Positions 44,291-54,263 of a DNA stretch of 64,000 bases are shown in pieces (positions within the stretch are counted from its first letter, which is position 1; each line of letters begins with the position of its first letter). The notes beneath the pieces were generated by a model. That model did no database searches. It was not told where the DNA came from and saw only the letters and a list, made by a program, of their open reading frames with translations. Source of the DNA: Trichodesmium sp050015995 (GTDB lineage: Bacteria; Cyanobacteriota; Cyanobacteriia; Cyanobacteriales; Microcoleaceae). The position numbers were made by a program, and so were the translations under genes. The DNA lies in assembly GCF_050015995.1 (NCBI RefSeq), contig NZ_JBNHEP010000273.1, positions 1 to 64,000 of the forward strand, read 5' to 3'.

Positions 44291-46528
44291 CTAAGACTCA
44301 TTTCTTAAGAAAAGTTTTGAGTTACTTTGATCCAGAAACAAATCAAGTTCATTCTTTAATTTATCTGAAGTATGACGAAGGTTCTTTAACTTTTCTTGTG
44401 CTTCTGAGCTGAACTTTAGATTTTTAGCTATCAAAGAATTATCTGAATCAATCCTTGTTTCAAGACTGGTAATAAATGTATTTGCTGAAAAAATATCTTG
44501 TGTGCAGAGATTTAAGAGTGTTAAACAATACTCCTTAGTAGATGCTTCATGTATAAAACGAATTGTTTCCTTTGTTCTTGCAACGTGCTTATCTATTTCT
44601 TTTACCATTACTTCTCTAGCATCTTCAATTCGAGCTATACCTTTTAAGTGGCTTCTGTAACCTAAAATACCTAAACTAACAACTGCAACTGCTCCTGTTG
44701 CTGGGAGAGTAAGAGGATTTGCTAGCAAAATAGCGAAAGGGGTTGCTCCTGCTGCTACACCAGTTGTACCTCCTGCTGCTACTAGACCAGCTGTACCTCC
44801 TGTTGCTGCCGCACCACCTGCTGATGCTACTACCGTACCAGCTCCTACTGTTGAAGTTGCTGCTCCCCCAAAGAGTCCTACTTCAAATGCTAGGGATGCA
44901 GCACTAACTCCAAATGATCCCAGAGTTCCAACAAGAGAAGCTAATCTCTCGACAGATGTATATGCAGCATTTACAAAATTTGTTTCATTTTCAATTTTTT
45001 CACGTATATACTTCAATATATCATCACTACTCTTCTCATCTGAGTACACTTCGGTAGATACAAAAGAAATAGATAAATCAGGAACTTCTAATGTAGTAAT
45101 TAAGCTTTCTTTGAAGATATCATTGGCTTCTTCTCTATGATAATTATAAGCACGCTGAAAATCACCATTGCTTTCTTGTAACCAGTTATTAGAAATATCC
45201 ATGTTTAAATCAATCAATTTTTGAAGATCTTTCTTTTTCAAAGGATTAAGCTTCTCAACTTGTTTCTTATAGTCTGAGTCCAAACTTTCTTTGAGTAAAT
45301 TTATTCTGCTGTCCAAGGTAATGAAAAAAGTCTTTAAACCTTTTTCATAATTATCTTGAAGTTTTTTCTCTAAGACTGGCAGATTCCTTTGGAGAGAGCT
45401 TAAAGATTTCTTTGCTAAATCAAGTTGTTTATTGAGGTTTTCATATTTTATATGGTTTGCTTGATAAATATTTCGCAAGTATTGTTCTACTTGCATCAAT
45501 AGAGGATAAATATTCTTACTTATATATAGTGAATATTTTGTTGGAGAGAAAAAATCTGTGCGAAGTTCAGTAATATTTTCTCTCAATTGCTGAATTCCTG
45601 AAGCCGGAAGAAACTTTTTGTTCTTATTCTTATCTTTTAGATACTGTGCATATCGTCCTGCTGAGACACCGATGAACTCTGACACTATGAATGGATTATC
45701 TTGAATAGATAAATATTGTTTTAGTAATCTATTGTTCTTTTCAAGAACATCAAATGGCCTATCCTTGAAATTGGGTACTTTATCTATTTGGGTGATAACA
45801 AATAAAAGTATTTTTCCATAGCTACCTGCTATCTGGTTGAGGGTCTTAAGATTAAAAAGCTCGCTCTCTGAAAGTTCTCTATCAATCGAACATGTATAGA
45901 TTATACAGTCAGAGTTTCTAACATTATCTTCGACCATTTCTCTATGAGAATCATGCTCTCCGCCAAGTCCAGGTAAATCATAAATTTCCCACGAAACTCC
46001 CATTTTTTCTTGAGGAATACCAACACTTATACGATTTGCTTTTTTATCATTACCAGAATCTGTAAAAGTGCCGTAACTTCTTAGTAATTCACTTACTTCA
46101 TTAGGCTTATCAAGACTATCTTCATCAGTTTTTTCGCCATAGTCAATACAAATTTTGTACTTCTGTTCAGGATGAGGGTATAATTTCAGGACACAACTTG
46201 TAGTTTGAGTACGCCCTGTTGGTATTAAACCATCATAAACTTTAAATTTTTCATCTAAGTCATCAGTTTCAATTTTAAAGCTGATATGATCAATTAAAGC
46301 ATTAACCAATGTACTTTTTCCAGTGCTAAACTCTCCATATAATGCTATTTTCAGTTTGTCTCTGGAAAGTATATCTTCTATTTTCTCTAATGAATTATTT
46401 TTAATAGAGGGTATTTCATTGAAAGATTTTTTAGCTGACTCATCTAAATTGCTTAACACATCTTTTATGAGTCCATTATATTCTTTGATAAGACTTGATA
46501 GTTTTAGTTTTGACTGATTTTGCGACAT
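44291..46528 (-). CDS. Dynamin-like GTPase
   Basis: A 745-residue bacterial dynamin-like protein. The G domain shows G1 GEFSTGKSTL, a G2 threonine in TGRTQTTS, G3 DLPG and G4 TQID. Long helical, coiled-coil-prone stretches follow (about residues 340-480 and 690-740), and between them a Gly/Ala-rich hydrophobic stretch (about residues 555-640) ending ILLANPLTLPATGAVAVVSL, a likely membrane-inserting paddle. Dynamin-like proteins remodel or repair membranes and some serve in phage defence; here there is no paired second dynamin gene as in the classical pairs. ATG at 46528 preferred to one 7 codons upstream. Confidence 0.85.
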   Translation of the reverse strand: MSQNQSKLKLSSLIKEYNGLIKDVLSNLDESAKKSFNEIPSIKNNSLEKIEDILSRDKLKIALYGEFSTGKSTLVNALIDHISFKIETDDLDEKFKVYDGLIPTGRTQTTSCVLKLYPHPEQKYKICIDYGEKTDEDSLDKPNEVSELLRSYGTFTDSGNDKKANRISVGIPQEKMGVSWEIYDLPGLGGEHDSHREMVEDNVRNSDCIIYTCSIDRELSESELFNLKTLNQIAGSYGKILLFVITQIDKVPNFKDRPFDVLEKNNRLLKQYLSIQDNPFIVSEFIGVSAGRYAQYLKDKNKNKKFLPASGIQQLRENITELRTDFFSPTKYSLYISKNIYPLLMQVEQYLRNIYQANHIKYENLNKQLDLAKKSLSSLQRNLPVLEKKLQDNYEKGLKTFFITLDSRINLLKESLDSDYKKQVEKLNPLKKKDLQKLIDLNMDISNNWLQESNGDFQRAYNYHREEANDIFKESLITTLEVPDLSISFVSTEVYSDEKSSDDILKYIREKIENETNFVNAAYTSVERLASLVGTLGSFGVSAASLAFEVGLFGGAATSTVGAGTVVASAGGAAATGGTAGLVAAGGTTGVAAGATPFAILLANPLTLPATGAVAVVSLGILGYRSHLKGIARIEDAREVMVKEIDKHVARTKETIRFIHEASTKEYCLTLLNLCTQDIFSANTFITSLETRIDSDNSLIAKNLKFSSEAQEKLKNLRHTSDKLKNELDLFLDQSNSKLFLRNES

Positions 46529-46549
46529 GATAATTGTTCGTATATACAA

Positions 46550-47263
46550 CCAAGATAACTCAACCCATCAGAGTATCAAAAGTAGGAAACCTACGAATTT
46601 TTTGGAGTGTAATCTCTTATTTGAGGTTTTGGTAGAAAACGTCCTAGTAGTTCCCATTCGCGTTCGCGCCAGCGTCCCGGAGGGAATCGCTTAGATCGCT
46701 GGCATAAGATTTTCGGGACATTAATTTGAAACTCATCATTGATTTTTTATTTTCCCACCTTAAATACTTCTTCATGGCCATCTTTAGCTTTTTTTTACAA
46801 ACAGTCTCTAAAAATACTCTGATATTTATCAAAAATATTTCAGGCTCTTATAGAGGAAAACAAAACCTTAAAGAAATATTCACACATCTACTCTTTGCTC
46901 AAAAAATAGGATATCTTCCTGGAAGTTGGCTAACTTCAAACAGTGACACATAGGATGTCTTTACACTCAAAACGGATTCCACCTGATAGTCAAAAAAATT
47001 GAGCAGATGACAGTATAGCGGAAATACAAGGAGAGTCTCACGGCTGTACAGCATCGCTGCGTTTTATAAAATCAAGCTTTTTTGTTGGCAACTAACTGTT
47101 GTAAATCAATACTTTCAAGCTTTAATTGCCCCTCCTTCAACAAACCTTCGATCTACGCCAACTGACACAGCTAAAGTGGAACTTGAGAAAAATGGCTTAA
47201 TTCTCCCTAAATTTAGAATTAAAAACATACTCCACTCCCTTAGCTGTGTTCCTCCACAAAAAA
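46550..47263. other. Gene-free stretch with one G+C-rich palindromic repeat
   Basis: A palindromic repeat of the dispersed family lies at about 46650-46700 (TTCGCGCCAGCGTCCCGGAG). A 75-codon frame at 46726-46953 has no ribosome-binding site and unlikely composition, so it is not called. Confidence 0.5.
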
Positions 47264-49120
47264 CTAAAGCGACTCTTGATATTTAACCAAAAGTTCAGGA
47301 ATATAATCATAACCATCCACTCCAATAACTGGCAAAATTTCTGACCGTTTTTGATTTAAAATCTCATTAAAATCTTCTCCCAATTGACCTTTCAATACAA
47401 CCATTAAACCAGCAGTTTGTCGCCATTCATTAGCACCAATTTGCTCTAAAAGATACATACCCAAACAACCTGCAAAAACAGCTTTCTCTAAATTTTGCAA
47501 ACTATAGTAAGCCTGAGCAAGATAAGCCAAATTCAAACCTTGCAAATATAAATCTCCAGAATATTGAGCAGCTTGCCAACCTCCAGCTAAATATAACAGA
47601 GCATCTTCAGGTTTTTCTAATACCATAAATGCAATTCCTAGACTACTAAAACAGAGAGACTTACTCTGACCATCCCCTAAATTTTCTGACAATTTTAAAC
47701 CCTGTTGTAAATAATTAATCGCACTTTCATAAACCTCTGTTTCCATAACTTCTTGTTGTCTAGCTTGAAAAACTTCACTAAAACCAAAATTAGCTAAAGC
47801 ATTAGCTTCCCCTCTTTTATCTCCTACCTGTCGGGAAAACATTAACGCTCTTTGACTATAATTAATTGCCTCACTATAATCCTTCATCGCTACACAAGTC
47901 CGACTCAAATGATTCAAATTAGCAATTTCACAGGATTTATCTTCCGTTTCTTGGGCAATTTCTAAAGCCTTTTTATGAAATTCCATCGCCCTTAAATATT
48001 GCCCTAAAGTCTGCTGAGAATAACCCAATAAAGTTAAAATTCTTCCCTTAGCTTGAGTACCTTGAATTCTTTGCAAAGGTTCATCTAAATAACTCAAAGC
48101 ATTTTGTAAATATTCTCCAGAAAAAGAAGCAAAAATTCCACCATAAAGAGGAAAATATTCTCGTTGAGAAAAGGCACGAAGAATTTGCAATGTCACCTGA
48201 AAACAAGAATTACTTAAACTAGGTCGAGCCTGAAAACCATCAGCTAACTGACACCAAATAGCAGCAAAAGTCAAAAAAGTAGAAATAGATAATTTTGCCC
48301 CTACCTTCGCATCATAAATTAACTTATCAAACCATTCTACTAATCCCCTTTGTAAACATTGTAAAATTATTGCCAACTCAACTAAATCACTCGCTTCAAT
48401 ACTAGCTTTGCTAGCAAATTCTACAATAGATTTTTCCAAAGCAATAGTATTAAATAAACCCTCTGGAAAAGACCTATTTACCTGTTTTGACCATAATACC
48501 CAGGGTCCCCTTTGTTCGGGAGTACCACCAAATCCTATTTGCCCCCGACTTTGGTCATATATCCAACTGACCAAATAAGGTTGTAGTCGTTGCCAAGCTT
48601 CCAGACCTTTAGTAATACCACTGGTAAACTGCTGCAAATCTTTTTTCAGGTCTGAGTCAGTAGTTTGGAGTTTTTGGTCATGTAGAGTTTGGCCAAGTTT
48701 TTGTATTTGGTTAAGGGTAAGGGGTTGTTTTTGGTTGGGGTCAATAGCATTAAGTAAACTGGTCAGACGTTCCCTACTTTCCGTATTAATAATTTGCTGT
48801 ACAGATGTAGCGATCGCCTCTTGAGTTTGATTTTGTTTTTCCCATCTTTCCCATTCTCCTTGAATAGTTTTTAATGCTCGTAAACGACGATTAGCTTTTG
48901 CTTGTTTTAGCTCATCGGTTTCTGTATCTACTTGATTTTTAATAGTTTGGAAACGTTCATCAAAACAACGTTCAAATATTTCTCCTGTCCCAGTGCTAAT
49001 TTCTTTAACAAGCATTTGATATACTTGCTCTTTGGAACGAATTTTACCTTGAAGAGTAATGTCTATAATATAGTCAATGAGATTTAGATAGCGTTCTTGC
49101 CAAGAAATAGATTCTGTCAT
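47264..49120 (-). CDS. TPR protein with a cyanobacterial N-terminal region
   Basis: A 618-residue protein. The first ~330 residues are a helical region with no named domain that I recognise (start SWQERYLNLIDYIIDITLQG). From about residue 355 there are at least six TPRs of the tetratrico/Gerard type (GRILTLLGYSQQTLGQYLRA, GEANALANFGFSEVFQ). No signal peptide. Similar architecture is widespread in filamentous cyanobacteria, usually as scaffold or signalling proteins. Stand-alone gene. Confidence 0.7.
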   Translation of the reverse strand: MTESISWQERYLNLIDYIIDITLQGKIRSKEQVYQMLVKEISTGTGEIFERCFDERFQTIKNQVDTETDELKQAKANRRLRALKTIQGEWERWEKQNQTQEAIATSVQQIINTESRERLTSLLNAIDPNQKQPLTLNQIQKLGQTLHDQKLQTTDSDLKKDLQQFTSGITKGLEAWQRLQPYLVSWIYDQSRGQIGFGGTPEQRGPWVLWSKQVNRSFPEGLFNTIALEKSIVEFASKASIEASDLVELAIILQCLQRGLVEWFDKLIYDAKVGAKLSISTFLTFAAIWCQLADGFQARPSLSNSCFQVTLQILRAFSQREYFPLYGGIFASFSGEYLQNALSYLDEPLQRIQGTQAKGRILTLLGYSQQTLGQYLRAMEFHKKALEIAQETEDKSCEIANLNHLSRTCVAMKDYSEAINYSQRALMFSRQVGDKRGEANALANFGFSEVFQARQQEVMETEVYESAINYLQQGLKLSENLGDGQSKSLCFSSLGIAFMVLEKPEDALLYLAGGWQAAQYSGDLYLQGLNLAYLAQAYYSLQNLEKAVFAGCLGMYLLEQIGANEWRQTAGLMVVLKGQLGEDFNEILNQKRSEILPVIGVDGYDYIPELLVKYQESL

Positions 49121-49520
49121 TTTAGTTATTAGTTGTTAATTATTAACTTATAGTTGTCTTAATTATTAAATTCAAGGAATAAGTAATATTATGTCCAGTT
49201 TAATAATTATAATTAAAGTGCGTATAATTGCTCCAACCCTATCTAGAGTTCTGGCTAAAGCCCTACTACAAACAAAATTTTTTTATCACCTATTATCAGG
49301 ACATGATATAATTGCGAAGCTGCCTTAATAAGATAGTTTTTTTTAAAGTTAAAACCATTTATAAGTCAGGGATTGGGCGATAGAAAAAATATGCTTTTAT
49401 ACACGAATTTAGTATAATAAGGTAGTTGATTTGGTAGTGTTATACCATGTATCAAAAGCAATCCTTTTATGAAAAAAATAGAGATAATTATTAATTGTTA
49501 ATTATTCATTATTCATTAAC
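49121..49520. other. Gene-free A+T-rich stretch
   Basis: I see nothing beyond short TTAATTATTAAC-type repeats near 49130 and 49490. Confidence 0.5.
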
Positions 49521-50570
49521 TTAGAAATCTATCACTATAAACATCTTTTCAAACATTTCATTAACTATATCTTCCATATTATGTATATTTATAGCATTAG
49601 GGCCTCTAACAAATTCTTGTAAAGTAATTTTCTTATTCTTAAAATCCTTAACAAAATCACGCAAATTTTTCAAAGACATTACCTCAAACTCTGCTTGTTG
49701 TAACAAATCTTCCATCAAATCTTCTCCATTTTTCTTTGCTTTCCGATACTGTTTAACCATATTACCTTGAGGAGTATTTTTTACCTCTCGTAATTCAGCT
49801 TTAACTTGTTCATACTGTTGAGATAATAATTCAATTTCTTTGCCTAAACGTTCACATTCTTTTTCACTATCATTTTGCTGAAAATTCACTTTTTCTTGAT
49901 TTTTCTCCCGTTCAATTTCTAGTAACCTAGCCAGATCGCCACTTTTATAAGCAATATTAATTTCTTTCATTATTTCAGTGTAGAGAATACGAGTTTCATT
50001 GTCCGTCGCTTTATCAGGATGAAACTTATCGGCTAATTTTAAGAAAATTTTTCTTAAATCTCTACTCGGACGTGGTTGAGAAATATCTGGTTGTTCATGG
50101 AATTGATAGCCATTTTTATCATCATCATAATCATCTCCAAAAAAGTCTTTTGAATCTTCTGAATTGTCTCTAACATCATCTTCAAAATTTGATGATTGAG
50201 AAAAATAGTCTGGTCTGAGAGAAATTCTCCCTGTTAATTGTAGAGTTCGATAGATATCTATAATTTCTTGCTTTTGACGTTTTCCTAAACGTTTCTTACT
50301 TAGAATTTTCTCAAAGATACTATGAATTTCTCGATCCAAGGTATGAATTTTTTCATCAAGAGGTCTACTTTTATGAGACATTTCTTGACTCAATGTTTGT
50401 ATTTGTTGAGTAAGGTTAGATAATTCAGTTTTTTTACGCTTGATTTGGGTCAGAAGTTTTTTGTGCTTTTCGTGAAGAAAATTTATTCTAGCATGAACAG
50501 AAGAAAATGATAGATAATTTTCTTGAGATACAGAATTAGAGGTAGCTATTTTTTTAGTTTTTCTTGGCAT
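49521..50570 (-). CDS. J-domain protein with coiled coils
   Basis: A 349-residue protein. Residues about 20-65 and 220-270 are coiled coils (HKKLLTQIKRKKTELSNLTQ; ECERLGKEIELLSQQYEQVK). Between them, LRKIFLKLADKFHPDKATDN carries the HPD tripeptide of a J domain, which stimulates Hsp70 ATPase. The Gly/Phe and zinc-finger regions of DnaJ are absent, so it is a specialised (class III type) co-chaperone. Acidic stretch (DDVRDNSEDSKDFFGDDYDD) before the J domain. The partner Hsp70 is not in the window. Confidence 0.8.
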   Translation of the reverse strand: MPRKTKKIATSNSVSQENYLSFSSVHARINFLHEKHKKLLTQIKRKKTELSNLTQQIQTLSQEMSHKSRPLDEKIHTLDREIHSIFEKILSKKRLGKRQKQEIIDIYRTLQLTGRISLRPDYFSQSSNFEDDVRDNSEDSKDFFGDDYDDDKNGYQFHEQPDISQPRPSRDLRKIFLKLADKFHPDKATDNETRILYTEIMKEINIAYKSGDLARLLEIEREKNQEKVNFQQNDSEKECERLGKEIELLSQQYEQVKAELREVKNTPQGNMVKQYRKAKKNGEDLMEDLLQQAEFEVMSLKNLRDFVKDFKNKKITLQEFVRGPNAINIHNMEDIVNEMFEKMFIVIDF

Positions 50571-50853
50571 AATAAATTGTTTTGACTATTTTTTAGCAAT
50601 TGAATTTTTTATAGTTTATCGTGATTTACTACATGTGTCACCTTAGCCAGAATTAATCTCATATTCAAGGTAGTTGTATGCCATGTCTTTGTAGAATGTA
50701 AAAAGCTTAATATCCAACTTTTCTATTAAAGAATTACCAAAACACTGATAATATTTGTCGCCAGAATTTCTTAATTTAGTATTAGACATCTCAAATAATA
50801 AAAAATTAAATCAATTATCCCACAGAAATTATTAATTATTTCCCACTACTCCC

Positions 50854-50881
50854 GTAGGGGCGATTCGTTAATCGCCCCTAC
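50854..50881. repeat. GTAGGGG-family palindrome
   Basis: GTAGGGGCGATT and AATCGCCCCTAC form a perfect 12-bp stem around CGTT. The region 50571-51028 otherwise holds only heptamer repeats (50965-50997) and no gene. Confidence 0.85.
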
Positions 50882-51028
50882 TCCCTCTTTTCTGGAGATA
50901 TCTATTATTCACAGCAGTCGAAGCAAAGATTAGGACATTTATGAATCCTGAAACCCTTTAATAGCGTGCTATTCCCTATTCCCTATTCCCTATTCCCTAG
51001 CGCGTAGCGCTATATACAGTAATAACAC

Positions 51029-51057
51029 AAAAAAAACAGGGGATGCCAATCCCCTGT
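51029..51057 (-). terminator. Rho-independent terminator of the DUF5132 gene
   Basis: Read on the minus strand: ACAGGGGAT and ATCCCCTGT pair (9 bp, 4-nt loop) and a run of eight T follows, 30 bp after the stop of the gene at 51087. Confidence 0.9.
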
Positions 51058-51086
51058 AGCCAACAGATTTACCAACAATATGCTTG

Positions 51087-51356
51087 TTATTCTTCAGTAG
51101 TCTTTACATTAACTTTTACAGATTGTGCGGCTGTCATTTTTTCGGCTTTGACTTCAGCTACCAAGTCTTCTAGCATTTCTCCAGTTTCAGTTAAAGCAGC
51201 TTTGCTTTTTTCATAAAGTCTTATCCCACCTTTAAGAGTTGCCTTAGCAACTGGTTTAACTACAGGAACTAATATCGGTGCTATTACTACAGCGCCCAAA
51301 CTAAACGCTACTGTAGATAGATTTGTGTGTTTGACTGTTTTTAGTATGCTTGACAT
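51087..51356 (-). CDS. DUF5132 small membrane-associated protein
   Basis: An 89-residue protein with one hydrophobic segment (VAFSLGAVVIAPILVPVV, residues 16-33) followed by an amphipathic Lys/Glu-rich helix, the DUF5132 pattern. It follows the HMA2-type gene at 51430-52212 by 73 bp on the same strand and ends at a strong terminator, so the two form an operon. Such pairs are common near heavy-metal transport ATPases in cyanobacteria; none is visible here. The function is unknown. Confidence 0.75.
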   Translation of the reverse strand: MSSILKTVKHTNLSTVAFSLGAVVIAPILVPVVKPVAKATLKGGIRLYEKSKAALTETGEMLEDLVAEVKAEKMTAAQSVKVNVKTTEE

Positions 51357-51429
51357 GATAAATCTCCTTTTACCTACATTAAGTGATGAGTATTTCCAGT
51401 AATGCTTCTTTAAGTTATGCTACTTGAGT

Positions 51430-52212
51430 TTATTGTGAAGATACTGAAGTAGTTAAGTTAGCTTCTTCCACTAACTTAGCCAGGTGAGGAAGCATATCTA
51501 GATGAGGTTCATGGGCGATCACCACTGAAGCTGCTGAACGATTAATTAGGACATTTGTCACTCCATCAGTGTTTAAAATTAATTGTTCTAGTCTCTCGGC
51601 ATACTCTACATCATTACCAACCTGCGGTACTCGCAACCTTACTCGTCCTAGGGTAGAATGAAGCACTTGAAATGATGGTCCAACAGTGGGAGTTAAATTT
51701 TTCTCTGTCGTTAAGTCCCCCGACTCTGGTTTTAGCTGTTCCATTACCCCTCTAGTCAACTTTGATGTTATTAGGGAAACTGGTAAACTTCGCCAACCAG
51801 AAATCCCCAACTTTTGGTTAACCAGCATACAGGCAGTCATAGGAATTAGAGAATTTATTAAATCTGCTGTAAATGTCGCCGTAGGATTTACAGGTTGTGA
51901 TGATTTATTTTCTACTGCTTCTGTCGTCGGTGATATTAATGCGGGGGTGCGTTCATCAATGTTTAAATCCTTCAATATTTCCCACAACCGAGACAAAGAC
52001 ATAGTCCTGACATCGAAACTCAAAACTAAGCTACCCGTGCTATTATTTAGTTTCACCTCGTAGATACCTTCATGCTGCTGTAGTTGTTGAGCTATTGCTT
52101 TGAGGGTAGGAATATCAATATTTTTACTACAAGCCTTTAAACGGATACGCCCAGGAGTGTTATGTACTACTTGCATCGCTATATTTGTTTGTTCTGTAGT
52201 TACATTGGCCAT
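51430..52212 (-). CDS. Protein with two HMA2-type domains
   Basis: A 260-residue protein with two similar halves. VVHNTPGRIRLKACSKNIDI (residues ~15-34) and VLHSTLGRVRLRVPQVGNDV (~183-202) each start a ferredoxin-like heavy-metal-associated (HMA2) domain; the classical metal-binding CxxC is absent from both. Between them a hydrophobic stretch (TADLINSLIPMTACMLVNQK) may touch the membrane. Family members often precede P-type ATPases. First gene of an operon with DUF5132. A metal-homeostasis adaptor role is inferred from the family only. Confidence 0.75.
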   Translation of the reverse strand: MANVTTEQTNIAMQVVHNTPGRIRLKACSKNIDIPTLKAIAQQLQQHEGIYEVKLNNSTGSLVLSFDVRTMSLSRLWEILKDLNIDERTPALISPTTEAVENKSSQPVNPTATFTADLINSLIPMTACMLVNQKLGISGWRSLPVSLITSKLTRGVMEQLKPESGDLTTEKNLTPTVGPSFQVLHSTLGRVRLRVPQVGNDVEYAERLEQLILNTDGVTNVLINRSAASVVIAHEPHLDMLPHLAKLVEEANLTTSVSSQ

Positions 52213-52534
52213 TGCCCACCTCCCTGATGTCTAAAGAGCTAATTTAATCTGGATTTATAAGTACTAATTTATAGTTGCAAATTCCATGTTGAAACCAGGT
52301 TAAATGTTTTTGAATCTTTGAATCTATTTATATATTAATACTATTCATCCAAAAAAAGCAACCCTTGTTACAGTTATTAATATTTTGCTTATTAGAAAAA
52401 ATTACTATTAATCTAGAAAACCTTGATTTAAAAGACTATTTTAAGGTTTAGAAGAGTAATATCAAATCAGAAAAATAATTCTCTACTTGATTAATCTATT
52501 GAATAGACTCAGATCTGCGAATTCCTTATATTTT
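52213..52534. other. Gene-free stretch upstream of the HMA2 gene
   Basis: Promoter region for the minus-strand HMA2/DUF5132 operon. No gene or strong hairpin seen; strongly A+T-rich. Confidence 0.5.
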
Positions 52535-52705
52535 GTAAGCATTCAGCCGTCAGCTATTCTTTTTGGGGCACGTTTAAAGGTTTATTGAGCCAGATATTAA
52601 ATATTACTAAAAGTCGGCTGCCTTGATTTTAAAGTCTATTAAATTCATTTAATGTCCTTAAGCTCTAATTGCGCTCGTGCTGACTGCTAATAGCTGAATG
52701 CTTAC
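52535..52705. mobile_element. 171-bp miniature element with GTAAGCATTCAGC ends and target duplication
   Basis: Left end GTAAGCATTCAGC at 52535, right end GCTGAATGCTTAC ending at 52705, exact reverse complements. The 8-bp sequence TATATTTT lies directly on both sides (52527-52534 and 52706-52713), a clean target-site duplication. No gene inside. Copies or relatives at 8319-8582 and 16184-16372. Confidence 0.9.
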
Positions 52706-53280
52706 TATATTTTTCTTTATTTTTAGCTAAGTATTTATTCTCAAACAACTTAAATAATATATCACATAAGAAATCTTAAACAATTGTCATTGCGACCAGG
52801 GAAGCAATCTCGAAAACCTGGGAATTGCTATCCTAGTGCTGCTAAAAAGTAATGCATCGAGTGTGTAATTCTGAGGTCTCCATTTCCATTTCCATTTCCA
52901 TTTCCTTTTCCTTTTCCTTCAGAAACGCTACGCGAACAGAATGTAAGACAAACTCAAGACAATCAATACTTTTGATTGGTAAACCTTTTAGGATAGAGAA
53001 AAGAAAAAATTTTCCTTTTAGTCAATCTTCTTCTTAAAAAGAAAAGGTAATTGTTAATTGTTAATTGCTGAACCAAACTTGATTAAGTAATCTAAGAATC
53101 AGTATTTTAACTTAGATACCTTACTTAGTATTCTCAAAAATATTCATAAAAACTACCTCTTCTGAAGAGGGTTGGGTTAAGAGGTGATATAGCTGCCGCT
53201 AGGCTCCGCCAACCCTATTTTCTCACATTTATCAGAAAAAAGTCTTTACCTTGATCCCATACCCTATTAATCCCAAAATT
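52706..53280. other. Gene-free stretch with a hexamer run and palindromic repeat
   Basis: A CCATTT/CCTTTT hexamer run lies at 52879-52920. A G+C-rich palindromic repeat at 53188-53215 (GCTGCCGCTAGGCTCCGCC) is the reverse complement of the one at 604-636. The frame at 52852-53037 consists of the hexamer run and is not a gene. Confidence 0.6.
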
Positions 53281-53388
53281 CTAGCCAGTTTTCTTAATTT
53301 TATTTGGAATCCAGCTTAACACCATATAAATTAGTCCCAGGTAAATTGTAGCTGTCAGTAAAATGTAGAAGCAATCAAAGTTAGTCAT
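53281..53388 (-). CDS. Small single-helix membrane protein, 35 residues
   Basis: ATG at 53388 follows AGGGGGTGG by 6 bp, a strong ribosome-binding site. The product has one membrane helix (CFYILLTATIYLGLIYMVLS) then a short basic tail NKIKKTG. Its size and layout are typical of small subunits of thylakoid complexes (for example of NDH-1 or photosystems) or of KdpF-like peptides; I cannot decide which. Too short for ordinary gene finders. Confidence 0.6.
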   Translation of the reverse strand: MTNFDCFYILLTATIYLGLIYMVLSWIPNKIKKTG

Positions 53389-53825
53389 TATGGCCACCCC
53401 CTAGCTGTAATTTTATTTTCACTCCCTACACTTTTATTATTACTTGAATTTAACATAGTGACATCCCTAAATTTGGTATATCAATAGGGTAAAAACTGGA
53501 TTACCCATTTAGGTTAATTGGATGCAATTACGTATCTGTATCTGTATCCTCTAAAATTCAATATAAGCTAAATAATCAATATTAATTAGTGACTATGATC
53601 ACGAGTTTTATTATTATAAATCATTTTTCATTTATTTTTTTATGATAGAATTTTTCTATATTATTAAGGCGATAAAATAAAATAAAAACTGATATTAACT
53701 ATAAAAAAATATTATACTTTCTTCTTAGAGAAGTATAAGGTGAAAATTGGACATTAATATTCACAGGAGTATTCTCCTAATGTTTACTATGGAAAATAAA
53801 TTGAGTTGAGAATTAATTGAGAAAA
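53389..53825. other. Gene-free A+T-rich stretch
   Basis: Promoter region between the small membrane protein (minus) and the Nudix gene (plus). Nothing else seen. Confidence 0.5.
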
Positions 53826-54263
53826 ATGCAATCAGAAGTAAGATTAAGAGTAGCAGTATTAGGATTATTTGTGGCAGATGATCAAGTGCTGTTACTGCAT
53901 CAAATGACAGACCCAGAACCTAATTGTTGGGACTTACCAGGAGGAGGTTTGCAACCAGAAGAGACATTAATGGAAGGATTAGCGCGGGAGATAAAAGAAG
54001 AAACAGGAATTACAAATTTTCAGGTAGAACAACTGCTGACAATAGCAGAGGAATTTTTTCCTGAAGGAGAAGGGAAGCTACTTCATACTTTAAATATTAT
54101 TTATCAGTGCAGAGTGGAACCAAAACCAAGTAATCTCAGTAGTGACGATCCAGAAGTCGGACCTTTAGGAATTCAGTGGATAGCGATCGCTACTCTGACA
54201 CCGGAAAAGTGTTCAAACAGAGCGTGGGAAGCATTGCAAGTAGCAGGTTTAGTGTCAACTTGA
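53826..54263 (+). CDS. Nudix hydrolase
   Basis: A 145-residue Nudix protein. The Nudix box runs from PGGGLQPEE through GLAREIKEETGI, with the metal-binding REIKEETG intact. The family hydrolyses nucleoside diphosphates linked to another moiety; substrate not predictable. ATG at 53826 preferred to a TTG 9 bp upstream. Length is normal. Single gene followed by tnpB debris. Confidence 0.9.
   Translation: MQSEVRLRVAVLGLFVADDQVLLLHQMTDPEPNCWDLPGGGLQPEETLMEGLAREIKEETGITNFQVEQLLTIAEEFFPEGEGKLLHTLNIIYQCRVEPKPSNLSSDDPEVGPLGIQWIAIATLTPEKCSNRAWEALQVAGLVST

Noticed and set aside
46726..46953. 75-codon frame between the dynamin-like and TPR genes
   Set aside because: No ribosome-binding site, low-complexity Phe/Leu/Lys content and no match to any family.
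52852..53037. 61-codon frame with Ser/Ile/Phe run
   Set aside because: It is a translation of the CCATTT hexamer run.
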